A DNA stretch of 64,000 bases from NCBI RefSeq assembly GCF_012911005.2, contig NZ_WTVS01000017.1, positions 1 through 64,000 of the forward strand. The letters run 5' to 3'. Shown one piece after another: positions 18,022-30,200 of the stretch. The translations under genes were made by a program, and so were the position numbers. The DNA comes from Aromatoleum toluolicum (GTDB taxonomy: Bacteria; Pseudomonadota; Gammaproteobacteria; Burkholderiales; Rhodocyclaceae). The notes beneath the pieces are model-generated. The model was not told where the DNA came from. It made no database searches and saw only the letters and a list, made by a program, of their open reading frames with translations. Positions within the stretch are counted from its first letter, which is position 1. Every line of letters starts with the position of its first letter.

Positions 18022-18600
18022 ATGCTGGGCAATGTACTGCTCCTGATCCTCGACACGGCCTTCGGCTTCATCACGCTGATGCTGCTGGCGCGCTTTTTCA
18101 TGCAGTGGCAACGCGTATCCTTCCGCAACCAGGTCGGGGCCTTCGTCGTTGCGACCACCGACTGGATCGTGCGGCCGCTGCGCCGCGTGATTCCGGGCGT
18201 GTTCGGACTGGACCTCGCCAGCCTGCTGCCGGCGTGGGTGTTCCAGACGCTGTTCGTGTTCATCGAGCTGCAGCTGCGCGGGGCATCGCTGGGCGGCAAT
18301 CCCGGCGGCCTGATCTTCGGTCTGTGGGGGCTGGGCCTGCTGGAAGTCGCCCGCATGGCGATCTATCTGGTGTTCGGCGTCGTGCTGATGTCGGCGATCC
18401 TGTCGTGGGTGAGCCCGCATGCGCCGGCCGCGCCGATCCTCCATAACCTCGCCGACCCTTTCCTGCGCCCGTTCCGGCGCATCCTGCCGCCGATCGCGAA
18501 CGTCGACCTGTCACCGCTGGTCCTGCTGCTGGTGCTGCAGATCGTGCTGATGGTGCTGGGCAGCCTGCGCGGCAGCTTCGCTTCGCTGCTGGTGGGATGA
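18022..18600 (+). CDS. yggT: YggT-family membrane protein
   Basis: 192-aa inner-membrane protein with two YGGT repeats, each with hydrophobic hairpins (LLILDTAFGFITLMLLARFFMQW and VARMAIYLVFGVVLMSAILSWV). Family members have been linked to osmotic or K+ homeostasis and division-septum proteins; the exact role is not settled. It follows proC by five bases and overlaps yggU by four. Confidence 0.9.
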   Translation: MLGNVLLLILDTAFGFITLMLLARFFMQWQRVSFRNQVGAFVVATTDWIVRPLRRVIPGVFGLDLASLLPAWVFQTLFVFIELQLRGASLGGNPGGLIFGLWGLGLLEVARMAIYLVFGVVLMSAILSWVSPHAPAAPILHNLADPFLRPFRRILPPIANVDLSPLVLLLVLQIVLMVLGSLRGSFASLLVG

Positions 18601-18899
18601 CGGCAGCCGTCTGGCTGCGCGCGGCGGCCGACGGCGGCCTCGTGCTGACGCTGCACATCCAGCCGGGGGCGAAGAAGACCGAATTCGTCGGGCTGCACGG
18701 CGAGGCGATGAAGATCCGGCTCGCCGCGCCGCCGGTGGATGGCAAGGCGAACGCGGCGCTGTGCGCCTTTCTCGCGGATTTTTGCGATGTTCCGAAAGTG
18801 GCGGTGACGCTGCTCAGCGGCGAGACCTCGCGCGCCAAGCGGGTGCGGATAGACGGCGCGAGCGCCGGGGCGCTCGCGCGGCTGCGGGCGCTCGGCTGA
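18597..18899 (+). CDS. yggU: DUF167 protein YggU
   Basis: 100-aa small basic protein of the UPF0235/DUF167 family with the family motifs LHIQPGAKKTEFVGLHGEAMKIR-type strand, APPVDGKANAALCAFLA and LLSGETSRAKRVRI. Function unknown. It is the last gene of the yggS operon and converges on pyrX with 24 bases between stops. Confidence 0.92.
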   Translation: MTAAVWLRAAADGGLVLTLHIQPGAKKTEFVGLHGEAMKIRLAAPPVDGKANAALCAFLADFCDVPKVAVTLLSGETSRAKRVRIDGASAGALARLRALG

Positions 18900-18923
18900 C
18901 GCCGGCCGCCCGCGCAGCCGCTC

Positions 18924-20203
18924 TCAGGCCAGTTCGTGCATGACCTGGCCTTCGACCAGGGTGTAGTGCACGCGGCCCGGCAGCTCCAGGCCCAGGAAGG
19001 GGGTGTTCTTGCCCTGGCTGCGCAGCTGCTCGCGGCTCACGGTGACATGTGCGGCCGGGTCGAACAGGCACAGGTCGGCGCGTGCGCCCGGCGTCAGGTG
19101 GCCGGCCTTGGTGATGCCGACGATGCGCGCAGCGTCCGAGGTTACGCGCGCGAGCGCCTTCACCAGCGGCAGGCCCGCTTCCTGCGCCCACTTGAGGGTG
19201 AGCGGCAGCAGCAGTTCGAGACCGGTCGCGCCCGGTTCGGATTCGCTGAAGGGGGTGAGCTTGCCGTCGTCGTCGACCGGCGTGTGGTCCGAACACAGCG
19301 CGTTGATGCGGCCGTCGGCGAGGCCCGCGCGCAGCGCCTCGCGGTCGCGCTGGCTGCGCAGCGGCGGCACGAGGTGGCAGTTGCTGTTGAAGTAGCCGAT
19401 GTCCATGTCGGACAGGTGCAGGTGGTTGATCGACACGTCGCAGGTGATGTCCATGCCTTCGGCGCGGGCCTGTTCGACCAGCGCGAGGCCCGCGGCGCTC
19501 GACAGGCGCGTGACGTGCAGGCGCGCTCCGGTCGTGCGGGCGAGCTGGATGTAGGTGTACAGCGCGATCGTCTCGGCCGCGACGGGAATGCCCGGCAGGC
19601 CCAGCCGCGTAGCGACTTCGCCGTCGTGTGCGACGCCGGTGCGCGCCAGGAAGGGGGCGAGCGGCTGCAGCCACACGCGGAAATCGAAGGTCGCGGCGTA
19701 CTGCAGCGCGCGCATCAGCACGTTGTTGTCGATGATCGGTACATTGGCCTGGCTAAAGGCGACGCAGCCGGCTTCGACCAGTTCGGCCATTTCGGACAGG
19801 CGTTCGCCCTTGAGGCCGATGGTGAGCGCGCCGACCGGGTAGACGTGGGCGCGGTTGAGCCGCTTCGCGCGGTAGCACAGCATTTCGACCAGGCCCGGCT
19901 CGTCCAGTGCGGGATCGGTGTCGGGCGGGATCGCGAGGCTGGTGACGCCGCCGGCCATCGCCGCGTCCATTTCGGATTCGAGCGTGGCGCGGTATTCGAA
20001 GCCGGGTTCGCGCAGGCGCGCGGCCAGATCGATGAGCCCCGGCGCGACGACGAGATTGGCAGCGTCGATCGTGCGCTCGGCGGCGAAGCCGTCCGGTGCC
20101 TGGCCGCTTGCGACGATCTTGCCGTCGGCGAGATACAGGTCGCGCTTGTCGTCGAGGCCGTTCGCGGGGTCGATGAGGCGGCCGTTGGTGATGCGGATCT
20201 TCA

Positions 20204-20204
<1 letters not shown>
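18924..20204 (-). CDS. pyrX: Dihydroorotase-like subunit PyrX, probably non-catalytic
   Basis: 426-aa amidohydrolase-fold protein of the PyrC' type. The metal-binding HxH of true dihydroorotases is replaced (GLIDLAARLREPG), and the catalytic-lysine region is altered, which fits a structural partner of aspartate carbamoyltransferase. A late CSDHTPVDDD remnant is kept. Start ATG at 20204 overlaps the pyrB stop by one base (TAATG), so translation is coupled; open frame further upstream lies within pyrB. Confidence 0.9.
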
Positions 20205-21170
<966 letters not shown>

Positions 21171-21178
<8 letters not shown>

Positions 21179-21671
21179 CGATCAGCCTCAGGGTGAGCGC
21201 GCCGGCAGCGTCGGTTTCGAGCTGCAGGTTCTGGCTTGCGGGCAGGGGTTGGGGCAGGGTGAGGGCGCAGTAGCGCGCGGCGATCGGCAGTTCGCGGCCG
21301 CCGCGGTCGACCAGCACCGCGAGATCGACGCGCGCGGGGCGGCCGAAGTCGAACAGCTCGTTGATCGCGGCGCGCGTCGTGCGGCCGGTGTACAGGACAT
21401 CGTCCACGATGATGACGTGCGCGCCTTCGACGTCGAACGGGATGTCGGTGCGCTTGGGCTGAGGGTGCAGGCCCTTGGAGCCGAAGTCGTCGCGGTAGAA
21501 GGACACGTCGATCGAGCCCGGCGGCTGCTTCAGTCCCAGGGCCGGGTGCAGGCGTTCGGCCAGCCAGACGCCGCCCGTGTGGATGCCGACCAGTGCGGTG
21601 TCGGGCGTCACGTGCGGCCGCATCTGCTCGACCAGGGTCTGGAAGAGCGCTTCGGCATCAAGCTTTTGCAT
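21171..21671 (-). CDS. pyrR: PyrR-type uracil phosphoribosyltransferase / regulator
   Basis: 166-aa type I phosphoribosyltransferase with the PRPP loop [18 protein letters not shown] and [12 protein letters not shown]. In Bacillus PyrR is an RNA-binding attenuator; in Gram-negative pyr clusters the regulatory role is less certain and UPRT activity may be all it provides. It overlaps pyrB by 8 bases and ruvX by 14, indicating one operon. Confidence 0.9.
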
Positions 21672-22137
21672 GTTGGATGGTGTCCAGGAAGTGTTGCAGG
21701 ATGATCTGGGCGGCGACGGCGTCGAGTACCGGCTTGCGTGCGCGCCAGCTGCGCTGCCCCGCTTCCTCCAACGCGGCTTCGGCCGCGGCGGAGGACAGGC
21801 GTTCGTCGCTTTCCATGACGGGAAGCCCGTAACGGCCGCGCAGCTGGTTCGCGAAGCGGCGGCAGCGCGCGGTCATCTCGTGCGGGGTGCCGTCGAGGTG
21901 CGTGGGAATGCCGACGACGAGGCCGGCCGGGCGCCACTCCGCTATGAGCGCTGCGATCGCGACAAAGCGTGGTGCATTGGCCTCGCCGCTGATGGTCGTG
22001 AGGGCACTGGTCTGGCCGGTTTCGAGCTCGCCGATGGCGACGCCGAGGCGCACGAGGCCGAAGTCGAAGCCGAGCAGGGTGCCGCGCGCAGGGAGGTCCG
22101 AGGCTGGCCGGGGTTCGGGCGTGGCCGCCTCAGGCAT
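21658..22137 (-). CDS. ruvX: Holliday junction resolvase-like RuvX/YqgF
   Basis: 159-aa RNase H-fold nuclease required for pre-16S rRNA processing and proposed in recombination. The first catalytic Asp is in [14 protein letters not shown], the central [15 protein letters not shown] replaces the usual GLP motif, and [14 protein letters not shown] carries the acidic site. The N-terminus has about 20 extra Pro/Ala-rich residues. It overlaps yqgE by 8 bases. Confidence 0.92.
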   Translation of the reverse strand: MPEAATPEPRPASDLPARGTLLGFDFGLVRLGVAIGELETGQTSALTTISGEANAPRFVAIAALIAEWRPAGLVVGIPTHLDGTPHEMTARCRRFANQLRGRYGLPVMESDERLSSAAAEAALEEAGQRSWRARKPVLDAVAAQIILQHFLDTIQHAKA

Positions 22138-22696
22138 GCCCGGCCGTCTCGCTGAGGTTCGTGAAGTCGATACCGAGTTTCTGCATGGCGGCGGCGAGGC
22201 GCTCTTCGGGCGGCAGATCGAAGACGATGGAGAGATCGGCGCGCACGGTGAGCCACGCGTTGTCGGCGATCTCCTGCTCGAGCTGGCCGGCGGTCCAGCC
22301 GGCGTAGCCGAGCGTCACGAGCACTTCCGACGGCTGGCCGGTGCTGCCGATCGCCTGCAGGATGTCGCGCGAGCTGGTCAGGCCGGCCTCGTCATTGACG
22401 TTCAGGGTCGAGTGCCACTCGCCTGCCGGCCGGTGCAGCACGAAGCCGCGATCGGTCTGCACCGGGCCGCCGAAATAAACCGGCTGTTCGGCGAACCCGG
22501 CGGCATCGAGCGGCAGCTCGACGCGTTCGAAGAGGGTGCCGAGCGTCATGTCGATCGGGCGGTTGACGATGATCCCGAGCGCGCCCTGCTCGTTGTGTTC
22601 GGCGATGTAGGTCAGCGTACGCGAGAAATTCGGATCGGCCATGCTGGGCATGGCGATCAGAAAATGGTGCGTGAGGTTCGACATGATTTCGCTCAT
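22130..22696 (-). CDS. yqgE: YqgE/AlgH family protein
   Basis: 188-aa UPF0301 protein ([46 protein letters not shown]). The molecular function is unsettled despite the 'AlgH transcriptional regulator' name. It is the first gene of the yqgE-ruvX-pyrR-pyrB-pyrX operon. ATG at 22684 (MSNLTHHF) is an equally plausible start, 12 bases downstream. Confidence 0.9.
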   Translation of the reverse strand: MSEIMSNLTHHFLIAMPSMADPNFSRTLTYIAEHNEQGALGIIVNRPIDMTLGTLFERVELPLDAAGFAEQPVYFGGPVQTDRGFVLHRPAGEWHSTLNVNDEAGLTSSRDILQAIGSTGQPSEVLVTLGYAGWTAGQLEQEIADNAWLTVRADLSIVFDLPPEERLAAAMQKLGIDFTNLSETAGHA

Positions 22697-22792
22697 GGCT
22701 GCATTTTAGCCTCTCGCGCGGAGCATTGAGCAGGAACCTGTGCGGCATGATCGCGTCACAATGCGACTTTTCACTTTCGCCGATTCCCCCTG

Positions 22793-24232
22793 ATGCGCTC
22801 CGCCCTCGTCTGGTTCCGTCGCGACCTGCGCAGCCACGATCACGCCGCGCTGTATCACGCGCTGCGCCGCTTCGATCGCGTGCACTGCGCGTTCGTCTTC
22901 GACACGGAGATCCTCGATGCGTTGCCGAGCCGCTGCGACCGGCGCGTCGAGTTCATCTGGCGCAGCCTGCAGGAGCTCGATACCGCGCTCGACGCGCTGT
23001 CGCGCCGGGCGGGCGGCGGCGGGGCGGGCATCGTCGTGCGGCACGGGCGCGCCGACGCGCTGATCCCGGCGCTCGCGGCGCAGCTGGGCGTGACGGCGGT
23101 GCTGACCAATCGCGATTACGAGCCTGCCGCGATCGCGCGCGACCGGCGTGTGGCAGAGGGGCTCGCCGCGGCAGGGATCGGTTTCGAGGATTTCAAGGAT
23201 CAGGTGATCTTCGAGCGCGACGAGATCCTCACGCAGGGCGGACAACCCTACAGCGTGTTCACGCCCTACCGGAACGCGTGGCTGAAGAAGCTCGACGGCT
23301 TCTACGTGCAGGCCTATCCGGTCGAGCGCTACGCCGCGCAGCTGGCACCGAAGGCGCACGGCGAGCGCGTGCCGGGCCTCGATGAGCTCGGCTTCACGGC
23401 GACGAACCTCGCCGAGCTGCGCCTGCCCACGGGCATGTCCGGCGGCCGCGCGTTGTTCGGCGACTTCACCGGCCGTATCGGGCGCTACCGCGAGGCGCGC
23501 GATTATCCGGCGGTGAAGGGCGTGTCCTATCTTTCCGCGCACCTGCGCTTCGGCACCGTGTCGATCCGCGAACTGGCCGCGTTCGCTTGGGCCGACGGCG
23601 GGGCAGGGGCGGAATGCTGGCTCGGCGAGCTGGTGTGGCGCGACTTCTACCACATGATCCTGTGGCACCACCCACGCGTCGTGACGGGGTGCTTTCGGCC
23701 CGAGTACGAGCGCATCGCGTGGGACGCGGCGCCGGAACTGTTCGCGGCGTGGTGCGAGGGGCGCACGGGTTATCCGCTCGTCGACGCGGCGATGCGCCAG
23801 CTCCACTCCACGGGCTACATGCACAACCGCCTGCGCATGGTCGTTTCGTCCTTCCTCACCAAGGACTTGGGCATCGACTGGCGCTGCGGCGAGCGTCATT
23901 TCGCCGACCACCTGCTCGATTACGACCTCGCGGCGAACAACGGCGGATGGCAGTGGGCGGCGTCGACGGGCTGCGACGCGCAGCCGTATTTCCGCATTTT
24001 CAATCCGGTGACTCAGTCGGCGCGCTTCGATGCGGAGGGGCGCTTCATCCGCCGCTACGTGCCGGAACTCGCACGCGTGCCGGACAAGCACATCCATGCG
24101 CCGTGGAAGATGGGGGCGGCCGAGCAGGCGGCTGCGGGCGTGCGCCTCGGCCGGGATTATCCGGCGCCGGTCGTCGATCACGCCTTGGCGCGCGAGCGCA
24201 CGCTCGCGCGCTTCGCCGTCGTGCGGAGCTGA
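22793..24232 (+). CDS. phrB: Deoxyribodipyrimidine photolyase
   Basis: 479-aa class I CPD photolyase that repairs UV dimers with blue light. The N-terminal Rossmann antenna domain starts with SALVWFRRDLRSHDH; the C-terminal FAD domain has WLGELVWRDFYHMIL, GRTGYPLVDAAMRQLHSTGYMHNRLRM and NNGGWQWAASTGCDAQPYFRIFNP, including the tryptophans of the electron-transfer chain. It is divergent from yqgE and convergent with chpA. Confidence 0.96.
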   Translation: MRSALVWFRRDLRSHDHAALYHALRRFDRVHCAFVFDTEILDALPSRCDRRVEFIWRSLQELDTALDALSRRAGGGGAGIVVRHGRADALIPALAAQLGVTAVLTNRDYEPAAIARDRRVAEGLAAAGIGFEDFKDQVIFERDEILTQGGQPYSVFTPYRNAWLKKLDGFYVQAYPVERYAAQLAPKAHGERVPGLDELGFTATNLAELRLPTGMSGGRALFGDFTGRIGRYREARDYPAVKGVSYLSAHLRFGTVSIRELAAFAWADGGAGAECWLGELVWRDFYHMILWHHPRVVTGCFRPEYERIAWDAAPELFAAWCEGRTGYPLVDAAMRQLHSTGYMHNRLRMVVSSFLTKDLGIDWRCGERHFADHLLDYDLAANNGGWQWAASTGCDAQPYFRIFNPVTQSARFDAEGRFIRRYVPELARVPDKHIHAPWKMGAAEQAAAGVRLGRDYPAPVVDHALARERTLARFAVVRS

Positions 24233-24257
24233 CGCCGGTGCTGCTCCGCCGCCGGCG

Positions 24258-27200
24258 TCAGGCCTCCGCGCGCGCCTTCGCGGTGTAGTGCTGCAGCAGG
24301 GCCAGCAGCTCGCCTTCCTCGTAGGGTTTGCCGAGGTACTCGCTGGCGCCGATCTTCTCGGCGAACTGGCGGTGCTTGTCCGCCAGGCGCGAGGTGATCA
24401 TGATCACCGGCACGTCGTGGGTGCGCGCATCGGCGCGGATGTTGCGCAGCAGGTCGAAGCCGTCCATGCGCGGCATCTCGATGTCCGACAGGATCACGTC
24501 GGGTACCGACTCGATCAGGCGCTCCAGCGCCTCGACGCCGTCTTTGGCCGTGATCACGCGATAGCCTTCGCGCTCGAGCAGGCGGCCGGTGATCTTGCGC
24601 ACCGTCAGCGAGTCGTCGACGACCATCACGGTCGGCTGGACGGCCTGCGCCGGCTCGAGCCATGCGGCGGTGCCCGCTTCCGCGGTGCCTTCCGCCGTGG
24701 TCTCCGCGAGGCTGCGGCTGGCGAGCGCGACGGGGTTGAGGATCAGCACGATCTCGCCATCGCCCAGCACCGTCGCGCCGGAGATGCCGACAACGCGCGC
24801 CAACTGCGGGCCGGCGTTCTTGACGACGATTTCCTGGTTGCCGCGCAGCGCATCGACGTGCAGCGCCAGCGTCTGGGCACCGGCGCGCAGCAGCAGCACC
24901 CAGTTGAAGCGCTGTTCCTCGGGCTGGCTGGCCGGGTCGCCAAGCAGGCGCGGCAGGTAGCGGTAGTTGAAGTGCATGTCCTGCCAGTCGGTGCCGCCGG
25001 CGGCGCGCAGTTCCTGCAGCGCGCCCGTCTTCAGCTCCATCACCTGGGCGACCATGCTCGACGGAATCGCGAAGGTGCGGCCGCCCGCGCTGACCAGCAG
25101 GGCCTGCGTCACGGCGAGCGTGAGCGGCAGGTAGATGCGGAATTCCGTACCGGCGCCGCGCGTCGAGCGGATGTCGATGCGTCCGCCGACCGCCGCGGTC
25201 TCGGATTTCACGACGTCCATGCCGACGCCGCGCCCGGACACCGTCGACACGTTGCTGGCGGTCGAGAAGCCGGGCAGGAAGATCAGGTTCGTCAGGCGGC
25301 GCTCGTCGGCGATCTCGGTCGGACCGAGCAGGCCTTGTGCGCGTGCCCGTTCGGCGATCCGCTCGTAGTCGAGGCCCGCACCATCGTCGGCGAGGCTGAT
25401 CGCGATTTCGTTGCCTTCCTGGCTGACGCGCAGCGTGATCTGGCCGATCTCGTTCTTGCCGCTGGCGCGGCGGGCCTCGGGATCCTCGAGGCCGTGCGCG
25501 ATCGCGTTGCGCAGCAGGTGCTCGAGCGGCGCGGTGATGTGCTCCAGCACGCTGCGGTCGATTTCGATGCGCCCGCCGCGCAGGTCGAGGTTCGCGCGCT
25601 TGCCGAGGTCCTTCGCCGTCTGGCGCGTCACGCGGTAGAGGCGGTCGGCGAGGCTGTCGAAGGGCACCATGCGCACCTGCATCAGCGCCTGCTGCAGGTC
25701 GCGCGACAGCCGTGCCTGGCTGTTTAGCGCGAGTTCGGCGCCGTCGAGGTTGCGCAGCAGGCTCTGCTGCACCGTCGTGACGTCGCCGACGCTCTCCGCC
25801 ATCATCCGCGTGAGTTCCTGCAGGCGGGTGTAGCGGTCCATCTCCAGCGGGTCGAATTCGCCTTCGTGCGTGCCGGTGTGGGCGATGCGCGACTGCATCT
25901 GCACGTCGGCCTGGATCTCGACCTCGCGCAACTGGTTGCGCAGGCGGATGACGTTTTCGGTCAGGTCCAGCAGCGAGCGGCGCAGCGTGCGCAGCTCGCC
26001 CGCGATGCGGGTGCGCGCGATGCCGATCTCGCCGGCCTCGTTGACGAAGCGGTCGACGGTGTCGGCGCGCACGCGCAACGTGGCCGTTGCGCTGCCTTCG
26101 CCTTCGGTCGTCGGCGTTTCGGGCGTGATGACGGAGACCGCGACTTCGGTCGCCGCGCCGGTGGTTGCGGCTGCCGGGGCAGGGGCGCCGGTGAGCGCGC
26201 CCATCAACTGCTCGGTGCGGTCCAGGCCACCGACCAGTTCTTCGATCATCCCGGCGGCGTCGCGCCCGGCTTCGCGGCCTGCCTCGAGTTGCGATTCGAG
26301 CTGGTGCACGTGTTCGCCGAGGCTCATCGCGCCGGCCATGCGCGCGCTGCCCTTCAATGTGTGCAGCAGCCGGGCCGTCGCCTTGGCGTGATCGGCCGAG
26401 GCGTCGCCACTTCTCCAGCGCCGCAGCGTCGCGTGCAGGTCTGCAAGCAGCTCCGCGCCTTCCTCGAGGAAGACCGGCAGGAGCTGCTCGTCGAGGTCAT
26501 CGGCGACGGTCGCCGCGCGGGCGTCGCCCTCGGCGGCTTCGGTTGCGGCCGCCGGCCGTTCGGGGGCTTCTTCCTCGACGGCCACGCCTTCGGCCTCGAA
26601 GCCGGAGTCGAGCGCAATCGTGCGGCCGATGCCGTCGAGCTGCTCGGTCAGTTCGGGCACCTCGAGCGGCATCTGGCGCAGCGCGATCTGGGCGACCATC
26701 GCCTCGAGGGTGTCGTTGGAACTCTTCATGACCGCCGACTGTTCCGCGGTCGGCGGGTGGGCGCCCTCGCGCAGACGCTCGATCGCATGTTCGAGCGCGC
26801 GGGCAAGCGCCTGCACGCTCATCAGGCGTGTGGTGCCCGAGATGCCGGCGAGCGTGTGCGCGGCGCGCAAGGCGGCCTCGGTGGGGACCAGCATCGGGTT
26901 GGCAGCAAGGCGGACGAGCTCGTCGCGCAGGGTGCCCATGTGGTGCCGCGCTTCGCCGAGATACAGGTCGTAGAGGGGCCGGCTGATCTCGTTGTCGCCG
27001 ACGAAGACGACGTCACGCTCGATCGGCGTCTCGATTTCCTCGAGGTCGACGGTCGCTTCCTCGAGTTCCTCCGATACGGCGGCGGGCGCTGCGGCTGCAG
27101 CGCGAATTTCCTCGGCGAGGGGTGCTTCGGGCGCGCCTGCCTTGTCGGGCTCGACGGTCTCGGATGTGGCGGGCGCTTCCTCCCCGGCGGGGGGCTCCAG

Positions 27201-30200
27201 TTCGACGGCTTCCTCGAGCTCGATCGTATCCTCGAGATCGACCACCTCCTCGAGTTCGGCCAGGTCCTCGAGTTTCTCGGTTTCCGCGGCCTCCGTCGTT
27301 TCCACCGGTTCGATGGGCGCGGCTATCCCGGCCGTCCGCTCCAGAGCGACGGAGGCGTCGAACGCGGGAAGCTCCTCGGCTGCCGGAGGGAGCTCGAAGC
27401 CGGGCAGGGCCTCTAGGGTGATCGTTTCCTCGGGCGCTGCGGTAAAGTCTTCCAGTGTAGGCTCGAGGGACAATTCCTCGAATGTCGCAGTCTCTTCCGG
27501 CAGGGCGATTTCGCCGTTCGTCTCGTCTTCGGCCAGCGGGCTTGCCTCGGGAACGTACTCGCTCGCGATCGCCGGTTCGAAGGCTTCTTCGGTTCCCGCC
27601 TCCGCGGGCGCGAGTTCTTCGCCCGGCGCCTCGAGTTCGAGTGCATCGAACGCTTCTGCGACGACGCCCTCCTCCTCGGCCGCGGGCGCCGTGACGGGCA
27701 GGATTTCGCCGCTCTCCGCCAGTTCGAGCGCTGCGAACCCGAGGGCGGCTTCTTCTGCTGCCGCCGGTTCGGCCGCGGACGCGGCCATCGCGCGGGGCGC
27801 CGGTTCGCTGATCGGCGTGTCGCTGCTGCGCAGGCGTTCGGCCTCCGCCATCAGCGCGGTGACGTCGCGTGCCTGGCTGCCTCCGGCTTCCAGCTCCGAA
27901 ACCCATTCGGAGAAGGTTTGGCAGGCGTCCCCGAGGAGGTGGTGGAGCGCCGGTGTCGGCGACCACTCGAGCTGGAGCCAGCGGTTGAGCGTCTGTTCGA
28001 TGGCCCATGCGGCTTCGCCGAGATCGCGCAGGCCGACCATGCGGCCGCTCCCCTTGAGGGTGTGAAAGCCGCGCCGGATCGACGTAAGGTGCTCGGCGTT
28101 GGCCGGTGATGTGCGCGACAGTTCGAGTTGTTCGGCGACGTTGGCGAGGACTTCGTGGGCTTCCTCGATGAAGATCTCGAGCAGTTCCGCGTCGATCTCG
28201 GCGGCGCTCGGCGCCGGGGCGGCCGGCGCTGCAGCGGGTGCTGCCGGCGGAGCCGTTGGCGCCGGCGCCGGTATTTCGGGCGGCAACTCGATCGGCGCGA
28301 AATCGATGCGGATCTCGGGCGGGGGCGGTTCGGCGGGTTCGAGCGGCGGCTGGAAGTTGAGGTCGGTTTCGACCTCCTCGATCGCCACGGGGGGCTCGAT
28401 CTCCGCCTCCTCCGCGGCCAGGACCTCGGGGGCGGGCGTTTCGGGCGCAGCAGGCGCCGGCGCTTCGACGGCCGGCTCCGGTGCCGCGCGGGCCGGCTCG
28501 ACGGGCGCTGCAGGCGGGGCGGCCTTCGCCGGCGGAACCACTTCGGCGAAACGCGGCAGGTCGATCTCGAGGGCAGGCGTCTCGGCGCCGGCCCGCTCGC
28601 GGCGGGCGGCGGGATCGAGGAAGGCCTGGAGATTCGCCGGGCCGTGCTGCAGCGTCTGGACGTAGAAGCCGAGGGCCGACAGCCGCTGCGCGAGTCCTTC
28701 GAACTGGCCGGCTTCGGGTTCGGCGTCGGACGCCGCGAGCCTCGCGACGGTGGTTGCCGCGTCGTGCACGAGCGCGATCGCATCGGGGTCGCCGATCAGG
28801 GTCAGCGCCCCTTCGACCTGTTTGAGCGGGGTCGCGAGGTTCGCGAGCGGCGCGCGCTTCTGCTGGTTGCGGAAGAAATCGTCGAGGATCTGTTCGACCT
28901 GCGCGAGGCTCGAGAGGATTTCCCGCGCAAGCTGGCCGACCGCCTCGCGTTCGTGCAGCCGGCGCGCCGTCTCTACCGTCGGCGAATGCTCGGCCGGCTC
29001 GACCGTCTCGCCGCGGGTCACCGCGCTCAGGCGGCCGACGGTGTCGGCAACCTGGGTGGAGAAGCCGGCGTCGGGCACGACACGGTCAAGCGCCCCTTCG
29101 ACGAGCAGCAGGGCGGTGGCGACCTCGATGGCGACCTTGTCGGTGTTCTGCAGGGGATCCTTGCGCAGCCACCGGACGAACTCGATCAGGGCTTCGAGCA
29201 GGCGGTCGAGCGCCGGGCGGCCGAGCTGCGGTGCCTGCGCGGCAAGGTCGGCGAGGTTGCTGGCGAAGCGCGGCAGGGCGGCGGCGTGGCCTTCGGAGAA
29301 CTCGTCCCAGGCGTGCTTGGTGGCGGCCATCGAGCCCTGCAGCGACTTGAGCAGTGGCGCGAGCGGCGTGACGCTGACGGTCGAGCCCGCCTCGGGGATC
29401 AGGGCGTGGGGTTGCCAGGTGTCGCGCACGGCCTGCTGCTGCGCGGTGCGTGCCGGGACTTGCGCGGTCCAGTACAGCAGTTCGCGGATGAAGCGGTCCG
29501 GTATTGCGACCGGCACCTCGGCCAGTCGCTTGAGCTGCGCGTCGAGCTGCGAGCACAGGCGCTTGACTTCCGGCTGGGCCGGCAGGTCGCCGTTCACCAG
29601 AGCCTCGAGGAAGGCCTGCGCCGCGTACCACAGGTTGGTGACGGGGGTGCCGGTATGCAGCACCTCCATGCCCTTGACCGCGTCGAGCATGGCCGTGGGG
29701 CCGGCCGGGTCGTTCGGCGTGCGCAGCCACTGCAGCAGACCGCGCTGGAACAGTGCGCGCTGCGCCCGCAGTTGCGCCTGACGGGCGTCATCGGACAGCG
29801 TAATACTGGCGATCTGGCGGCGTGGCGGACGTTGCGTGAGGTCGGGGAAGAACAGTTCCGCCGGCGAGACCGGGTCCGCGCTGCGGATGGCGCTGATTTC
29901 CCGGTACAGCGGCAGCAGGCGCAGCGGCTGGTCGGGCGTGCCATGCACGAGCTCTTCGAGATAGTTGCCCATCGTCGCGAGCGCGCGCCGCGCCAGGGCG
30001 ATGGTCGTGGCGTCGAGCGGGCGTTCGCCGCGGGCAAACAACCCGAGGGACTGGTCGAGCGAGGACGCGAACTGGGTGAGGCCGTCCAGGCCAACGATCG
30101 AGAGTGCTCCGCGCACCTGGTGCAGGTGGGTCTGCGCGAACTGTACGCGGCCCGCGGCGTCGGACGCGGACAGCGCCTGTTCGAGCGACTCGTCGGCCCG